Part shown: piece after piece, positions 1-8,659 of the stretch
Layout: each line of letters opens with the position of its first letter
How positions within the stretch are numbered: the first letter of the stretch is position 1
IMG/VR virus record: IMGVR_UViG_3300022833_000044
Span: 1-25,971 of that record
Source: a virus
Reading direction: 5' to 3' (one strand)
DNA length: 25,971 nt
The notes under the pieces: model-generated
What the model was told of the DNA's origin: nothing
Database searches by the model: none
What the model saw: the letters and a program-made list of their open reading frames with translations, nothing else
Translations under genes and position numbers: made by a program

Positions 1-341
1 AATGCAAAGTCAATAGAAGAAACTCCATTTGGGACCATTTCTGGGTCAAGTATGTCGTCTACCCCGTTCCCATCCCGCAAAGCGTGAATGCAATATGCAA
101 CTGTGTTGTCTTGTAGCGCCACCAGTTCGTGATTCTTTTCAGCTTTTATGTAAATCATGTGTGGGGCTTTAAACTCTGTTGCCAATCCGTCCACAGTAAT
201 GCGTAAAGAACCAGAGGCCAACAGCGTCAAGTGGTCAAAGCTATGCACATGGCCATGCTCTATATCTCCCGCCTCCTGAAAATGCATTTGTCGGCTAAAC
301 AGATTAGCAACACAGCCTAGTACTATGGATGGGCTGCTCAT
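1..341 (-). CDS. Cupin-domain protein, C-terminus off the window
   Basis: Starts at the ATG at 341 and overlaps the stop of the upstream gene by four bases (ATGA); still open at base 1, giving 113 residues. A single-domain cupin is indicated by the His cluster H-G-H-V-H-S-F-D-H at about residues 34-42, followed by a Gly at residue 48 and the beta-rich stretch SLRITVDG; a later His (KNHELV, about residue 74) and another in AYCIHALRDG (about residue 92) could complete the metal site. The family is a metal-binding beta barrel, often an isomerase, dioxygenase or sugar-binding module; the exact reaction cannot be told. Its place directly behind the tail fibre and fibre-associated gene suggests a virion or host-surface sugar role, which is inference. 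The end of the gene is not in the window. Confidence 0.75.
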   Translation of the reverse strand, partial: MSSPSIVLGCVANLFSRQMHFQEAGDIEHGHVHSFDHLTLLASGSLRITVDGLATEFKAPHMIYIKAEKNHELVALQDNTVAYCIHALRDGNGVDDILDPEMVPNGVSSIDFA

Positions 342-949
342 ATAACAGTCGTTGGCATAGTCGCCGCAGTAGAATTTGTTGAGCTAGAGTCATTTTTCAA
401 TATGCCCAACTGTATTTTAAGCGCTGTCATAAAAGTGTCGTGTTTTTCTTTAATTACGTTTAATGCAATCGTATCTTTAGCTATTTCAACAGCGCTTGAC
501 ACTGTTAACCTGTTATTTCGTAGTTCGGCTTGAGCAATTCGCCAAGCTGTCGCCGCCGCCAAAATTGTGTCGCAAGCTACAGCAGCAGTAATAATCACAC
601 CCTTAGCCGCTTTTGAGTTAACTTCAGATTGCACACTGCCCGGTATTGGTGTGTTTAAATAGCCAGATGCTTTGTATTCGGATGCTTCCTGTTCTGCAAG
701 CTCATACTCACTAACTAAACCTTGTAGAACTTGTTGAGTAACTTCACCCGCTTCGGACTTAACTCGTGCAATAAGCTCAGCTTTTTCTGTTTCCAAATTA
801 CGAAAATTTTTAACAATTACCGCGCCCGTCCATACATCGCCAATTACCCCCCCAATGGATGCGTCTATCAAGTTCGGAAAAACATCCAGCGAATTTACTA
901 CAATAGTGTTTATGATGCTGCCGTTAGCATCTAGTTGATGTGCGTTCAT
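338..949 (-). CDS. Putative tail-fibre-associated protein
   Basis: 203 aa. The start ATG overlaps the tail fibre stop (ATGA at 946-949), with AGGGG five bases upstream. The N-terminus (residues 5-45) has the pattern QLDANGSIINTIVVNSLD ... IGDVWTG, which resembles the short N-terminal module of many fibre assembly or fibre-attached proteins (xLDxxGxVxNVIVxDSL...IGDxWDG). The middle (about 55-110) is charged and probably helical. Residues about 112-140 (AKGVIITAAVACDTILAAATAW) are hydrophobic enough to be a membrane span or a buried helix. The C-terminus is Ser/Thr-rich. The position just after the fibre gene fits a chaperone or a bound distal protein. I do not recognise the C-terminal two thirds, so the role is inferred. 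Confidence 0.7.
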   Translation of the reverse strand: MNAHQLDANGSIINTIVVNSLDVFPNLIDASIGGVIGDVWTGAVIVKNFRNLETEKAELIARVKSEAGEVTQQVLQGLVSEYELAEQEASEYKASGYLNTPIPGSVQSEVNSKAAKGVIITAAVACDTILAAATAWRIAQAELRNNRLTVSSAVEIAKDTIALNVIKEKHDTFMTALKIQLGILKNDSSSTNSTAATMPTTVI

Positions 950-3927
950 GCGATCCCCTGTATTCTTACTTCACCACGGCCACCAGCGCCGCCACTGCCA
1001 GAGTAGGCTTCTGTAATATAGTAGCCATAGCAGCAACCGCCACCTCCACCGCCTCCGTTAACTCCACCCGCCCCGCCGTTTCCCGCCGATGCTTGATATG
1101 CAGAACCGCCTCCACCTCCGCCAAACCTAAAACTTAGGCCATCACCACCATTAGTCCCCGGTGTTGTCCCTGTTCCCACAGCGCCTCCGCTACCGCCACC
1201 GCCTTGATTTATTTTAGAGCCACCAGCGCCTCCGCTTCGATCGGTAGGTCGTCCCCCGCCGCCGCCACCTGCTGCGCCACTAACAAACGAACCGTATCCT
1301 ACATAACCATTCGCATTGGCATAGTTGATTTGTCCACCAGCGCCACCGTTGCTAAGCTCTGCCTTAGTGCTAGAAGAATTCGTTGTTAAAATAACACCAC
1401 CCCCTAGCCCACCAGTCGCAGAAGCACTTAATTGACCGCCGCCGCCACCAACGCCAGAGTAGGCTGTTACAAGAGAGCCAAAGGTTGTAGTTCCGCCAGT
1501 GCCACCACTAACTCCCGGTGTAGTAGGGTCATTCCCACCCGCCGCACCAGTTCCACCAGCGCCCACGGTGACAACTTCAGACAAAGAAATTTCAGACGCT
1601 AGTAAAAGGCGTGAAATGTAGCTCCCACCACCACCACTTGCGCCGCCAGACTGATTAGTGCCGGAGCCCATTTTCCGACCACTGCCGCCACCTCCACCAG
1701 CGCCGAATGCGTCAATCATAAACTGCGTGTATCCGGGTGGCTTCGTAAACGTACCGCTAGTAGTAAACGCCCGATAAAATGCATTTAGTACAATCGATTG
1801 CAAGCCCGTACCGTCACATTGCACTAGCCGAACCTCATTAGGGTACATAATGTAGCTGGTCAAGCCGTCAATCGTCTCAGCGCCATCCGGGTCAAGTGTA
1901 ATATCACCAGTACCTGAGTTGCGGATATACAACCACCAACCAGAAGCAAGTGTTGCAGCAGCGGTGAAGGTTTGGCTGAATGTGCCGCTGGTAATGTCAA
2001 TCAGCGTACCTTGGTCTGCACCAGCAAGGATTGTGTTTGAAGTTCTAGCTGAACGGACTACTGATGCGACTGATGATGCTGGAGCTTCCCACGTACCGTC
2101 GCCTGCCGCGTCTGAGATAAGCTGATACCCCACCCCAGCACCTGTAGTGATTTTCACCGCAGTCATTGTCTGCTTGTCGGTGAAAGTGTTAGCCGCTGTG
2201 GATGCAACTGTTGTGCCGATGTCAGCGTCCACTAAGATAGTGGCATCGTAGGCTTGAACCGTTGAGCCGATGTCAGCATCGTTAAGAAGGGTAGCATCGT
2301 AGGCTTGTACTGTTGTACCAATGTCAGCAGATTGCAATGCTGAATCAGCAAGCGCACCTTGCGCGGCCGTGGCGTAGTCGCCGCTTGCAGTCGTCGCCGC
2401 AGTGCCCAAGCCCAGGTTTGTCCTAGCGGTTATAGCATTTGTCAGGTCAGACAAATTATTGGCCGCAACCATATAACCCTCTGCTGAGATATATGCTGCG
2501 GTCCAGGCACTGCCAGTATAAACTTTCATAGCGTCGGCGCTAGTATCGAAATACAAATCGCCTGCTTGCAATGCCGAGCTGTCAGCCCTGGTCGTTGGAT
2601 CGGAGGCAGATGGTCCGATGTAGACGTCAGCAAAGTTGGTAATGTCTGCCACGTTTGTGGCCGCCGTCGAGATCGCTGAAGAAATTCCAGCAACCGTTGT
2701 TACGTTAGCGCTGATGCCCGCGACAGTACCTATGTTGGCGCTGATGCCTGCGACAGTGGTGACGTTGGCGCTGATGCCCGCTACAGTGTTGACGTTGGTA
2801 GCGTTGCTATTAACAGCTGACACCGCTGAAGATATGGTGTTGACGCCAGTCACCGCCGCGCTAATTCCTGCTACCGCAGTAACGTTGGCGGCGATACCGG
2901 CGACTGTCGTAACGTTTGCCGCAATGTTTTCTACAGCGACAACGTCAGCGGAGATTCCCGCCACAGCCGTTACGTCAGCGGCAACCCCGGCAACAGCGGC
3001 CAGGTCGTCAGCGTCTACACCGGCAACCGCTGTAACATCAGTTGCGATACCAGCAACAGTGGCTACATTGGCGGCAATCGCAGCGACAGCTCCGATAGTA
3101 TTGCTACCGGCCAAGTCAGTGGCTACGGTCCCAATATCAGTGGCGTCTCCCGCTACAGCTGTAACGTCAGTCGAGATTCCCGCAACCGTCGTAACGTTTG
3201 CCGCGATGCCAGCCACAGTGCCGACTGTGTCGCTACCCGCCAGGTCGGTAGCCACCGTGTTTATGTTTGTTGCGTTACTGTTTACAGCAGAAACCGCAGA
3301 GCTAATTGCCGACACGCCCGACACGGCGGAGCTGATGCCAGCCACCGTCGTCACGTTTGCGGAGACACCGGCCACCGTTGTAACGTTTGCGGCAATGGCG
3401 GAAACAATCACAATCTCGTCGGCGATAGCAGAAATCTCGGTGATCTCTACAGCCGTTGCACCAGGCAGTGGGTTACCGCTGGCATCAAACGCCAGGTACT
3501 TGTTCGCTCGATCTGTTGCTCTAGGCAAAACCATGTTGATCGATGTGGGGTCTGTCTGGGGCGCTTGCAGTGACCTGGCCAGGCCCTCGGCGTTCTGCTG
3601 CGCAAAGATGGTTTGCTGGTCCAGCTCATCATTAACTGTGTTAGCAAAAAAATCTCCGCCGGTCACAAAGTCACTGGTTCGCTCAATTGTCCGATTGCCT
3701 ACGATCGCAATTTGAGTGGCGCCAACTGGGGATGTGACCAGGCTGATTGACCCGGTGCCGTTGTCCGCAATAGTGACTGAGTAATCTGTCGTCAGGGTTA
3801 AGAGCGTGTCGTCCTTGTACACTGCGATGTCAGTGTTCGCTAGTATCTCAAACGTAAAAGCATACGGGCCCGTGCCGGACGCCGCATAGACTACCCGTCG
3901 TGGTACGTTGTTAATTGGGACGCTCAT
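946..3927 (-). CDS. Tail fibre protein with repeat shaft and Gly-rich tip
   Basis: 993 aa, receptor-binding fibre. Residues 1-155 resemble the T7 gp17-type N-terminal attachment domain (start MSVPINNVPRRVVY; NRTIERTSDF; LDQQTIFAQQNAEGLARSLQ), which fixes the fibre to the tail. About 165-435 is a run of ten-residue repeats of the type VTTVAGISAN. About 435-480 is a small module ending GDLYFDTSADAMKVYTGSAW, seen in many fibres. About 490-600 has TNLGLGTAA and repeated VQAYDATL units. About 630-745 is a beta-rich region before the tip. From about 750 (FTTSGTFTKPPGYTQFMIDA) to the end the protein is a Gly-rich domain with many GGGG runs. GAGG lies eight bases before the ATG, after a 38-base gap. 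The Gly-rich end probably contacts the host. Confidence 0.9.
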   Translation of the reverse strand: MSVPINNVPRRVVYAASGTGPYAFTFEILANTDIAVYKDDTLLTLTTDYSVTIADNGTGSISLVTSPVGATQIAIVGNRTIERTSDFVTGGDFFANTVNDELDQQTIFAQQNAEGLARSLQAPQTDPTSINMVLPRATDRANKYLAFDASGNPLPGATAVEITEISAIADEIVIVSAIAANVTTVAGVSANVTTVAGISSAVSGVSAISSAVSAVNSNATNINTVATDLAGSDTVGTVAGIAANVTTVAGISTDVTAVAGDATDIGTVATDLAGSNTIGAVAAIAANVATVAGIATDVTAVAGVDADDLAAVAGVAADVTAVAGISADVVAVENIAANVTTVAGIAANVTAVAGISAAVTGVNTISSAVSAVNSNATNVNTVAGISANVTTVAGISANIGTVAGISANVTTVAGISSAISTAATNVADITNFADVYIGPSASDPTTRADSSALQAGDLYFDTSADAMKVYTGSAWTAAYISAEGYMVAANNLSDLTNAITARTNLGLGTAATTASGDYATAAQGALADSALQSADIGTTVQAYDATLLNDADIGSTVQAYDATILVDADIGTTVASTAANTFTDKQTMTAVKITTGAGVGYQLISDAAGDGTWEAPASSVASVVRSARTSNTILAGADQGTLIDITSGTFSQTFTAAATLASGWWLYIRNSGTGDITLDPDGAETIDGLTSYIMYPNEVRLVQCDGTGLQSIVLNAFYRAFTTSGTFTKPPGYTQFMIDAFGAGGGGGSGRKMGSGTNQSGGASGGGGSYISRLLLASEISLSEVVTVGAGGTGAAGGNDPTTPGVSGGTGGTTTFGSLVTAYSGVGGGGGQLSASATGGLGGGVILTTNSSSTKAELSNGGAGGQINYANANGYVGYGSFVSGAAGGGGGGRPTDRSGGAGGSKINQGGGGSGGAVGTGTTPGTNGGDGLSFRFGGGGGGSAYQASAGNGGAGGVNGGGGGGGCCYGYYITEAYSGSGGAGGRGEVRIQGIA
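2630..3440 (-). repeat. Tandem 30-bp repeats encoding about 25 decapeptides in the fibre shaft
   Basis: Degenerate 30-bp units encode copies of (V/I)xTVAGI(S/A)(A/T)(N/D)V. A second longer unit (AISSAVSAVNSNATN(I/V)NTVA) occurs twice, near 3240-3310 and 2785-2850, and TDIGTVATDLAGSNT-like blocks also recur, so the array seems to have grown by duplication of larger blocks. Repeats of this type form long fibrous shafts in trimeric adhesins and fibres. Recombination between units could change shaft length. Confidence 0.85.
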
Positions 3928-3965
3928 GGTTTAATCCTCGCTCATAAAATTGTACAGCTGTCTGG

Positions 3966-6809
3966 CTATTTGTAGTAGAGGCCTTGAACCTCACGGTTGG
4001 TCTCAAACTCTAAAATCTTTTCCTGCAAGTCCAAGTCCCGCGACTTTAGTATTTGCTGGGCCGCAGTCATTAGCTTAGAGTGCGTTTGCTGCACTTGCTG
4101 CTGCCGCCCTTCAAGCGATAGGCTTTCCATTCCAGGCGCTCTAATCTTGTCTAAGATTAGCTGTTTAGCATCAAGCTCCTGACTGTAGATGGTAATTAGC
4201 TGGTTGTACTGGTTAGCATCAAGCTCAACTCCCGACAGCTTCCTGCTGGGCATACCAATCGGCGAGCCCATGCGGACCAACTCGTCGTCTACTTCGCTAA
4301 ATTGCTGAGGGCTTACTCTGGTTGGCAGCACCATCTCGTATCCTTTACCCTGGCCACTCATAAGGACCTCGCCCCACAGGTTAAGTCTCTCTGGTAGGTT
4401 TTCATTGTAACCAGGCAAGCGGCTGCGGTAGCGGTTAAACCCCTCCATAAAGCCACGCACACCCATCGGTAAATCTGGACTGGCCTTGACGTCTTTAATT
4501 GTCGGATCGTAATACCTGTTGATTGTCCCGACCATAGAGCTGTAAACGCCAGCTGGTGATCCGCCGATTACAAAGCTGCCGTACTGTTTAGTCAAGTTGT
4601 TAAGAAACGCCTTGCTCTTTTCGCCCTCCGCCGCCTGCATAAATCCAGCAATATCAGACACGCCCTGCAAGTATGGCTGCTCTTTCATAAACTCAGCCAG
4701 GCCCATAGCCGCGCCTAGAAAAACTTGGGCGATTTCGTCGTCGTCGTCGGACCTCATGGCGTACTCTGTGTAGTCCGCAGCGATCGCCAACAGCGCAGAG
4801 ACGGGCTCCATTCCCGAGTAGGATATCCACTCATCGCCAACCTTAATCGAGTAAGGCCTCCAGCCCGTGCGCTCCAACGCGTCACGCTCGGCGCGGCGAG
4901 ACGGCCCAGAGCCACTAATGCGGCCCTCTGCTGCGTAGCCAGAAAACGTGGCCATCAGCGCTGTGCTCAATGTAACTTTAGCCAGAGCCATGTCTCGGTA
5001 GATGCCGCCCTTGGCAATCTCACCACGATACCTTGCCGAAAGCGGCGCAAACGGCGTTCGCTCTAAAACCTCTAACCCGATGTTTGCTGGCGTCTTAAAG
5101 AACGGCACCAGCACTTTAAGCATTGGATGATTAAATGTTTTCTGCAGGTTTGCCAGTCCCTCTGGAAGCTCGGCGGTGAACGTGCCACGTTGAGCAAACA
5201 GCATTGCTGCTTCGTCCAGGTCTGCTGGGGGGTCAGCTAGTAACGCCTTGACCTCAACAGACATCTTAGCCGCCGCATCAACCTCGGTCATACCCGACTC
5301 GATGGCGTCCCGGTAGATAGTCTTAGCCCGGCGGCTAACCAGGGTGTTGATTTCCATGCGGTAGAGCACGCCTTTAAAAAACTCATCTTGAGTCATCAAT
5401 GCCCGGCCAGGCACGTTAATGGCTGTGCCGTAGAAATCTAGCGCTTTACCCTGCCAGGTCTCTTGGCCATAACCGCTAATGCGCTGGAGCGTTTCGCCGG
5501 TCGACTCTTGCAGCCCTCGCTGGACTTCAACTTTGCTTAATGCGTCGCTTGGTGCGCCGGTCTTCCACGCCCGTGCGCCAAGGTGCAAGCCATCAGCCCA
5601 GCCCTGTTGCAAAGACATGACCATTGTCAGCGCTTCGTCGTATGCGATTTTTTCGTCAGCGGACCCAGGCGTTAACGCTTTCCAGCTGCGCACGCCTTTT
5701 GGTAGAACGTTGCTATAGAAAGCGCCAATTAAGCGCTCTGGAATCTGGAACGCGCCAAACAGCGTGTTGCCCACAATGTTCTTCGCGTGCGTTGTTGGGC
5801 CAGATAGCAACCCGTTGATGTAAGTGGTGAACCAAATATCCTTGACGCTAGAGAACATCGACTTCTCGACAATTCCGTTTTTGGCGGCCCGGCTGTCAAG
5901 AGACAGATAGCTTTTAGCCAAGTCTTGCAGAGACCTGTCGCCGCCGTACTGGTCCAGAACTTGGCGAATAACATCGGTGCTACCTTCGCGGGGAATGCGG
6001 AATACAGCCAGGGCCCGGGCAGTCTCAGACTGCATCCCTTTGACGCCCTTTTGGATCATGCCGTGCAGCGCTATTTGCTGGCGGAGCTTGAGCTTATCAA
6101 CGTCTGTGGCCAAGCCCTCATTGACCATCTTAAACAGGCGGTCCAGCTCTTTAGCGCTAGACTCCAAAACCTCAAGAGCCTTGTAAGTGTCAGACGCGTT
6201 GCCCATTGTCTGGCCAGTGTTGTCTACCAGGCGTGTCAAAAACGATTCATCGATTCCACCAGCTGCGGCTTTGGCCTTGATTTCAGCAAAGGTCACCACC
6301 TTTGTCTGGATGCCAAGCGCATCGGCGACCCCGGCGACCACCGCGGCGGCATCCTGAGTCTGATACATAGACAGGTTAAACGGCTCGTCTGGCGACCCGC
6401 CCGGCTTACCGACTAGCGCGCCCTGCTTTTGGCGACGACTAATCGCCTCGGTTGTTTGGTCTGTAAGAGTCTGGTCCGCTTCTGGGATAACCGTATATGG
6501 CCCAGCCTTACCGGCTTCGCCAAGCTCGCCCTCTGGCACTTTGCCAGCAATGACATTGCGCTCGACCTTTGACGAGCCTTTAGTAATCTGGCTACGGATA
6601 ATCTTGTTAACAGCAGACCCAAGGCCAGCAACCTGAACACCCTCGTCCATGTTGGGAGTGCCAGGCAACGTCGTGTCTGCGTCCGGCATCTCTGCGACGC
6701 CTTCCGCTGGCATCGGCTGCAGGTCTAAAGGACCGACCATTGGTGCAGGCGACTGCTCTGGAAGAATCCCGGCAAGGCGCTGATCAAGCGGTGATTGTTG
6801 AATAGCCAT
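3966..6809 (-). CDS. Large internal virion (ejection) protein, polyvalent-protein-like
   Basis: 947 aa. The start is coupled to the previous stop (TAATG at 6809). Residues 1-60 are Pro/acidic and probably disordered. The central part has MFSSVKDIWFTTYINGLLSGPTTHAKN (about 315-345), and later HPMLKVLVPFFKTPANIGLEV (about 585-605) and WRPYSIKVGDEWISYSGMEP (about 680-700). These motifs look like the large-polyvalent-protein-associated domain (LPD38-like) common in phage internal proteins. The size and position before the fibre match T7 gp16, but I see no lytic transglycosylase motif. Several hydrophobic Gly/Ala segments (ALLAIAADYTEYA, FLGAAMGLAEF) could insert into membrane on ejection. The C-terminal 100 residues are Gln-rich and helical. 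Role in genome delivery is inferred from position. Confidence 0.75.
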   Translation of the reverse strand: MAIQQSPLDQRLAGILPEQSPAPMVGPLDLQPMPAEGVAEMPDADTTLPGTPNMDEGVQVAGLGSAVNKIIRSQITKGSSKVERNVIAGKVPEGELGEAGKAGPYTVIPEADQTLTDQTTEAISRRQKQGALVGKPGGSPDEPFNLSMYQTQDAAAVVAGVADALGIQTKVVTFAEIKAKAAAGGIDESFLTRLVDNTGQTMGNASDTYKALEVLESSAKELDRLFKMVNEGLATDVDKLKLRQQIALHGMIQKGVKGMQSETARALAVFRIPREGSTDVIRQVLDQYGGDRSLQDLAKSYLSLDSRAAKNGIVEKSMFSSVKDIWFTTYINGLLSGPTTHAKNIVGNTLFGAFQIPERLIGAFYSNVLPKGVRSWKALTPGSADEKIAYDEALTMVMSLQQGWADGLHLGARAWKTGAPSDALSKVEVQRGLQESTGETLQRISGYGQETWQGKALDFYGTAINVPGRALMTQDEFFKGVLYRMEINTLVSRRAKTIYRDAIESGMTEVDAAAKMSVEVKALLADPPADLDEAAMLFAQRGTFTAELPEGLANLQKTFNHPMLKVLVPFFKTPANIGLEVLERTPFAPLSARYRGEIAKGGIYRDMALAKVTLSTALMATFSGYAAEGRISGSGPSRRAERDALERTGWRPYSIKVGDEWISYSGMEPVSALLAIAADYTEYAMRSDDDDEIAQVFLGAAMGLAEFMKEQPYLQGVSDIAGFMQAAEGEKSKAFLNNLTKQYGSFVIGGSPAGVYSSMVGTINRYYDPTIKDVKASPDLPMGVRGFMEGFNRYRSRLPGYNENLPERLNLWGEVLMSGQGKGYEMVLPTRVSPQQFSEVDDELVRMGSPIGMPSRKLSGVELDANQYNQLITIYSQELDAKQLILDKIRAPGMESLSLEGRQQQVQQTHSKLMTAAQQILKSRDLDLQEKILEFETNREVQGLYYK

Positions 6810-8659
6810 TATTGAACCTTAGTCCGGGGCGCACGTTTCGCTTTAGTTACTGTTGGGGAGGCTGCGGCTGCATCATTTGGCGCAGCTTGTCCGACGCCGA
6901 CTGTATCCCCTGGTCCTGCAAGGCTTGCTTGTTTTGCTGTAGCTTTAACTTCATTGCGGCTGCCTCTAGCTGCAGCAAAGTCGGCATCTGTAAACTCGAT
7001 GCCTCTGGCGTTAAGTAGGTTTTTTGCTCCATCTGAAAAGCTCTCCGATCTGGCGGACTTAATGCCCATGTTAAAATAAAGGCTTTGCTCGTAGTACCAA
7101 AGAACGGCCTGGTTAGCCTGCTCGTCTAACTTCATGTTGTCGGCAACGGAGCGATTCCAAACCTTCATTAATGAACGCTCAGACTCGTTGCGAGGAGCGT
7201 CAACAAGACCTTGCTCGCTAACCGGCCCACTGGTTAATGTGCCTGTATGACGATTATATGTTCTAGTAAACCATTTGTCAGCTGTTGTTTCTTTGATGCC
7301 GTTTAGGTTTAAGAAGAACGCGCCACCTTTTTCGCCGATTAAAAACGCGCCCATTTTCATGTCACCGGCCTTGCCTGGAATGCTAGGGGTTTTGTACAAG
7401 CCAGAGTCGGCTTTCATTTGAGTGATCTCTTTAACTGTGTGAGGCGTCAGCAACCATTCAGCGTAATCGTCTAAGCCCATGCGGCCAATCATGTACTCAT
7501 GTAGCTTGAGCTGCTGTTCCATAATAGGGCCGGTAGTGCCGCCCCACAACTTGCCGTTTTCTGGGTTGCGAGAGTAAATCTTGCCGTCTCGCATTAGGCC
7601 TTCAGTAAGACGCATGGCCACTGACCAGTTCTCGCCAGCCCGTTTGTTGTAACTAGTGGAGGCGGCAAAGACGGTGGTCAACACGCGCAAGGACTCATCT
7701 GTCGCCAGCTCGGGGACAATCTTTGCCCCCAAAGTAAATGCGTCTACGACGTCATCTTCGTACCAAGTAGCGCCACTAATTGGCTGCGACAATTGGTATT
7801 CAGCTTCTGCGCTGGCCGAGTCAACCATTTTTACTAAGTCGCCAGGATTGGATGGGTTTAGTGGCTGGCCGTTATTCATGGCTAGTTGAGATTTCTCTAA
7901 CACAACCCCGACGTCACCAACAGTAAGTATGCCCTTGCTGCCGCTCCCGGTAATCTCTGGTTTAGTTAAGCGCAGCGCAACAGATGGGGCGCGCTCTGCC
8001 TGAGATGTGTAAACGCTCAATACAGGGTCGGCTTTAATAACGTCGACAGCTTGCGTTAACTCTTGTATAGGAGAGAATTCGGCAGGGTTAATTACATACA
8101 TTGGCTTTAGCGCGTCAGGTACCACACCGGCTAATGGGCCGGTGCCCTCCATAATCGCGCGGTCCAACTGCTTCCCGGTTGCGCTTAGTAGGGCCTTGCC
8201 GCCACGTAACGCGCCTTTAGCCAAACCGCCAAGGCTTACAAACTCGCCCATCTGCTGCGGCGATGTGGCCTCGCCTTGCATAAAACTTGGCATTGGCACG
8301 TTGCTGTTTAGCCAGGCGTTTACACTTTCTGTAGTCCACAAAATTGTTTGGTCTTTCATGCCTGCCAAAAACGCCTCGGCTTTTGATTGATCTCCACCTC
8401 GCGTGAAGATTGACGCCACGCCACGGCCAATCATTTCAATATCACCAAACCCGCCAACAGTGCCGGTGACCGCGCCCTTGCCCATACGGGCCACGTCTTG
8501 GCCAAAGCGGGTCGCGGCCTCCGCCGAGAGCGGCCCAGGGCCCTCGCCAGCGCCAGGCACCGCCTCCGGCTCCATAGACATCTGCTCCATTGTGGGGGCT
8601 GGGAACTCAAAGTCAGTTAGCCGTTTAAGGTACGCCTGTTCGATTGCGCTTGTTGCCAT
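6809..8659 (-). CDS. Internal virion protein, DUF7178-like core
   Basis: 616 aa, start coupled by TAATG at 8659. A Pro/Gly-rich N-terminus (to about residue 50) is followed by a Gly-rich hydrophobic stretch (GKGAVTGTVGGFGDIEMIGRG, about 60-85). The folded core (about 300-560) has WYEDDVVDAFTLG, TTVFAASTSYNKRAGENW, DKWFTRTYNRHTGTL and QAVLWYYEQSLYFNMG, a set I associate with the DUF7178 type found in phage polyvalent proteins; the match is from memory. The last 60 residues are Ala/Lys-rich and probably disordered. It lies among the likely ejection proteins, so a virion role is likely. No enzymatic residues are evident. A separate 61-aa ORF overlaps its 3' end in another frame. Confidence 0.7.
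   Translation of the reverse strand: MATSAIEQAYLKRLTDFEFPAPTMEQMSMEPEAVPGAGEGPGPLSAEAATRFGQDVARMGKGAVTGTVGGFGDIEMIGRGVASIFTRGGDQSKAEAFLAGMKDQTILWTTESVNAWLNSNVPMPSFMQGEATSPQQMGEFVSLGGLAKGALRGGKALLSATGKQLDRAIMEGTGPLAGVVPDALKPMYVINPAEFSPIQELTQAVDVIKADPVLSVYTSQAERAPSVALRLTKPEITGSGSKGILTVGDVGVVLEKSQLAMNNGQPLNPSNPGDLVKMVDSASAEAEYQLSQPISGATWYEDDVVDAFTLGAKIVPELATDESLRVLTTVFAASTSYNKRAGENWSVAMRLTEGLMRDGKIYSRNPENGKLWGGTTGPIMEQQLKLHEYMIGRMGLDDYAEWLLTPHTVKEITQMKADSGLYKTPSIPGKAGDMKMGAFLIGEKGGAFFLNLNGIKETTADKWFTRTYNRHTGTLTSGPVSEQGLVDAPRNESERSLMKVWNRSVADNMKLDEQANQAVLWYYEQSLYFNMGIKSARSESFSDGAKNLLNARGIEFTDADFAAARGSRNEVKATAKQASLAGPGDTVGVGQAAPNDAAAASPTVTKAKRAPRTKVQ
6847..7032 (-). CDS. Candidate small Gln-rich helical protein nested in another frame
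   Basis: 61 aa on the same strand but a different frame from the 616-aa gene it overlaps. It has an ATG with GGAGAG eight bases upstream, and a composition unlike the other out-of-frame ORFs here: few Ser/Arg/Cys, an amphipathic Leu/Gln/Lys helix (LLQLEAAAMKLKLQQNKQAL) and a C-terminal Met/Pro/Gln tail. The host frame at this point codes only for a low-complexity Ala/Lys tail, which would tolerate an overlaid gene. I do not recognise a family. It may still be chance. Confidence 0.4.
   Translation of the reverse strand: MEQKTYLTPEASSLQMPTLLQLEAAAMKLKLQQNKQALQDQGIQSASDKLRQMMQPQPPQQ

Noticed and set aside
946-1650. Diversity-generating retroelement target in the fibre C-terminus
   Set aside because: No reverse transcriptase or template repeat in the window, and the end is Gly-rich rather than a C-type-lectin variable region.
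2636-3715. Long plus-strand ORF (359 codons) opposite the tail fibre shaft
   Set aside because: It mirrors the Ala/Val/Thr-rich 30-bp repeats; its protein is a monotonous Ala/Thr/Pro/Val repeat, it has no ribosome site, and all other genes are on the minus strand.
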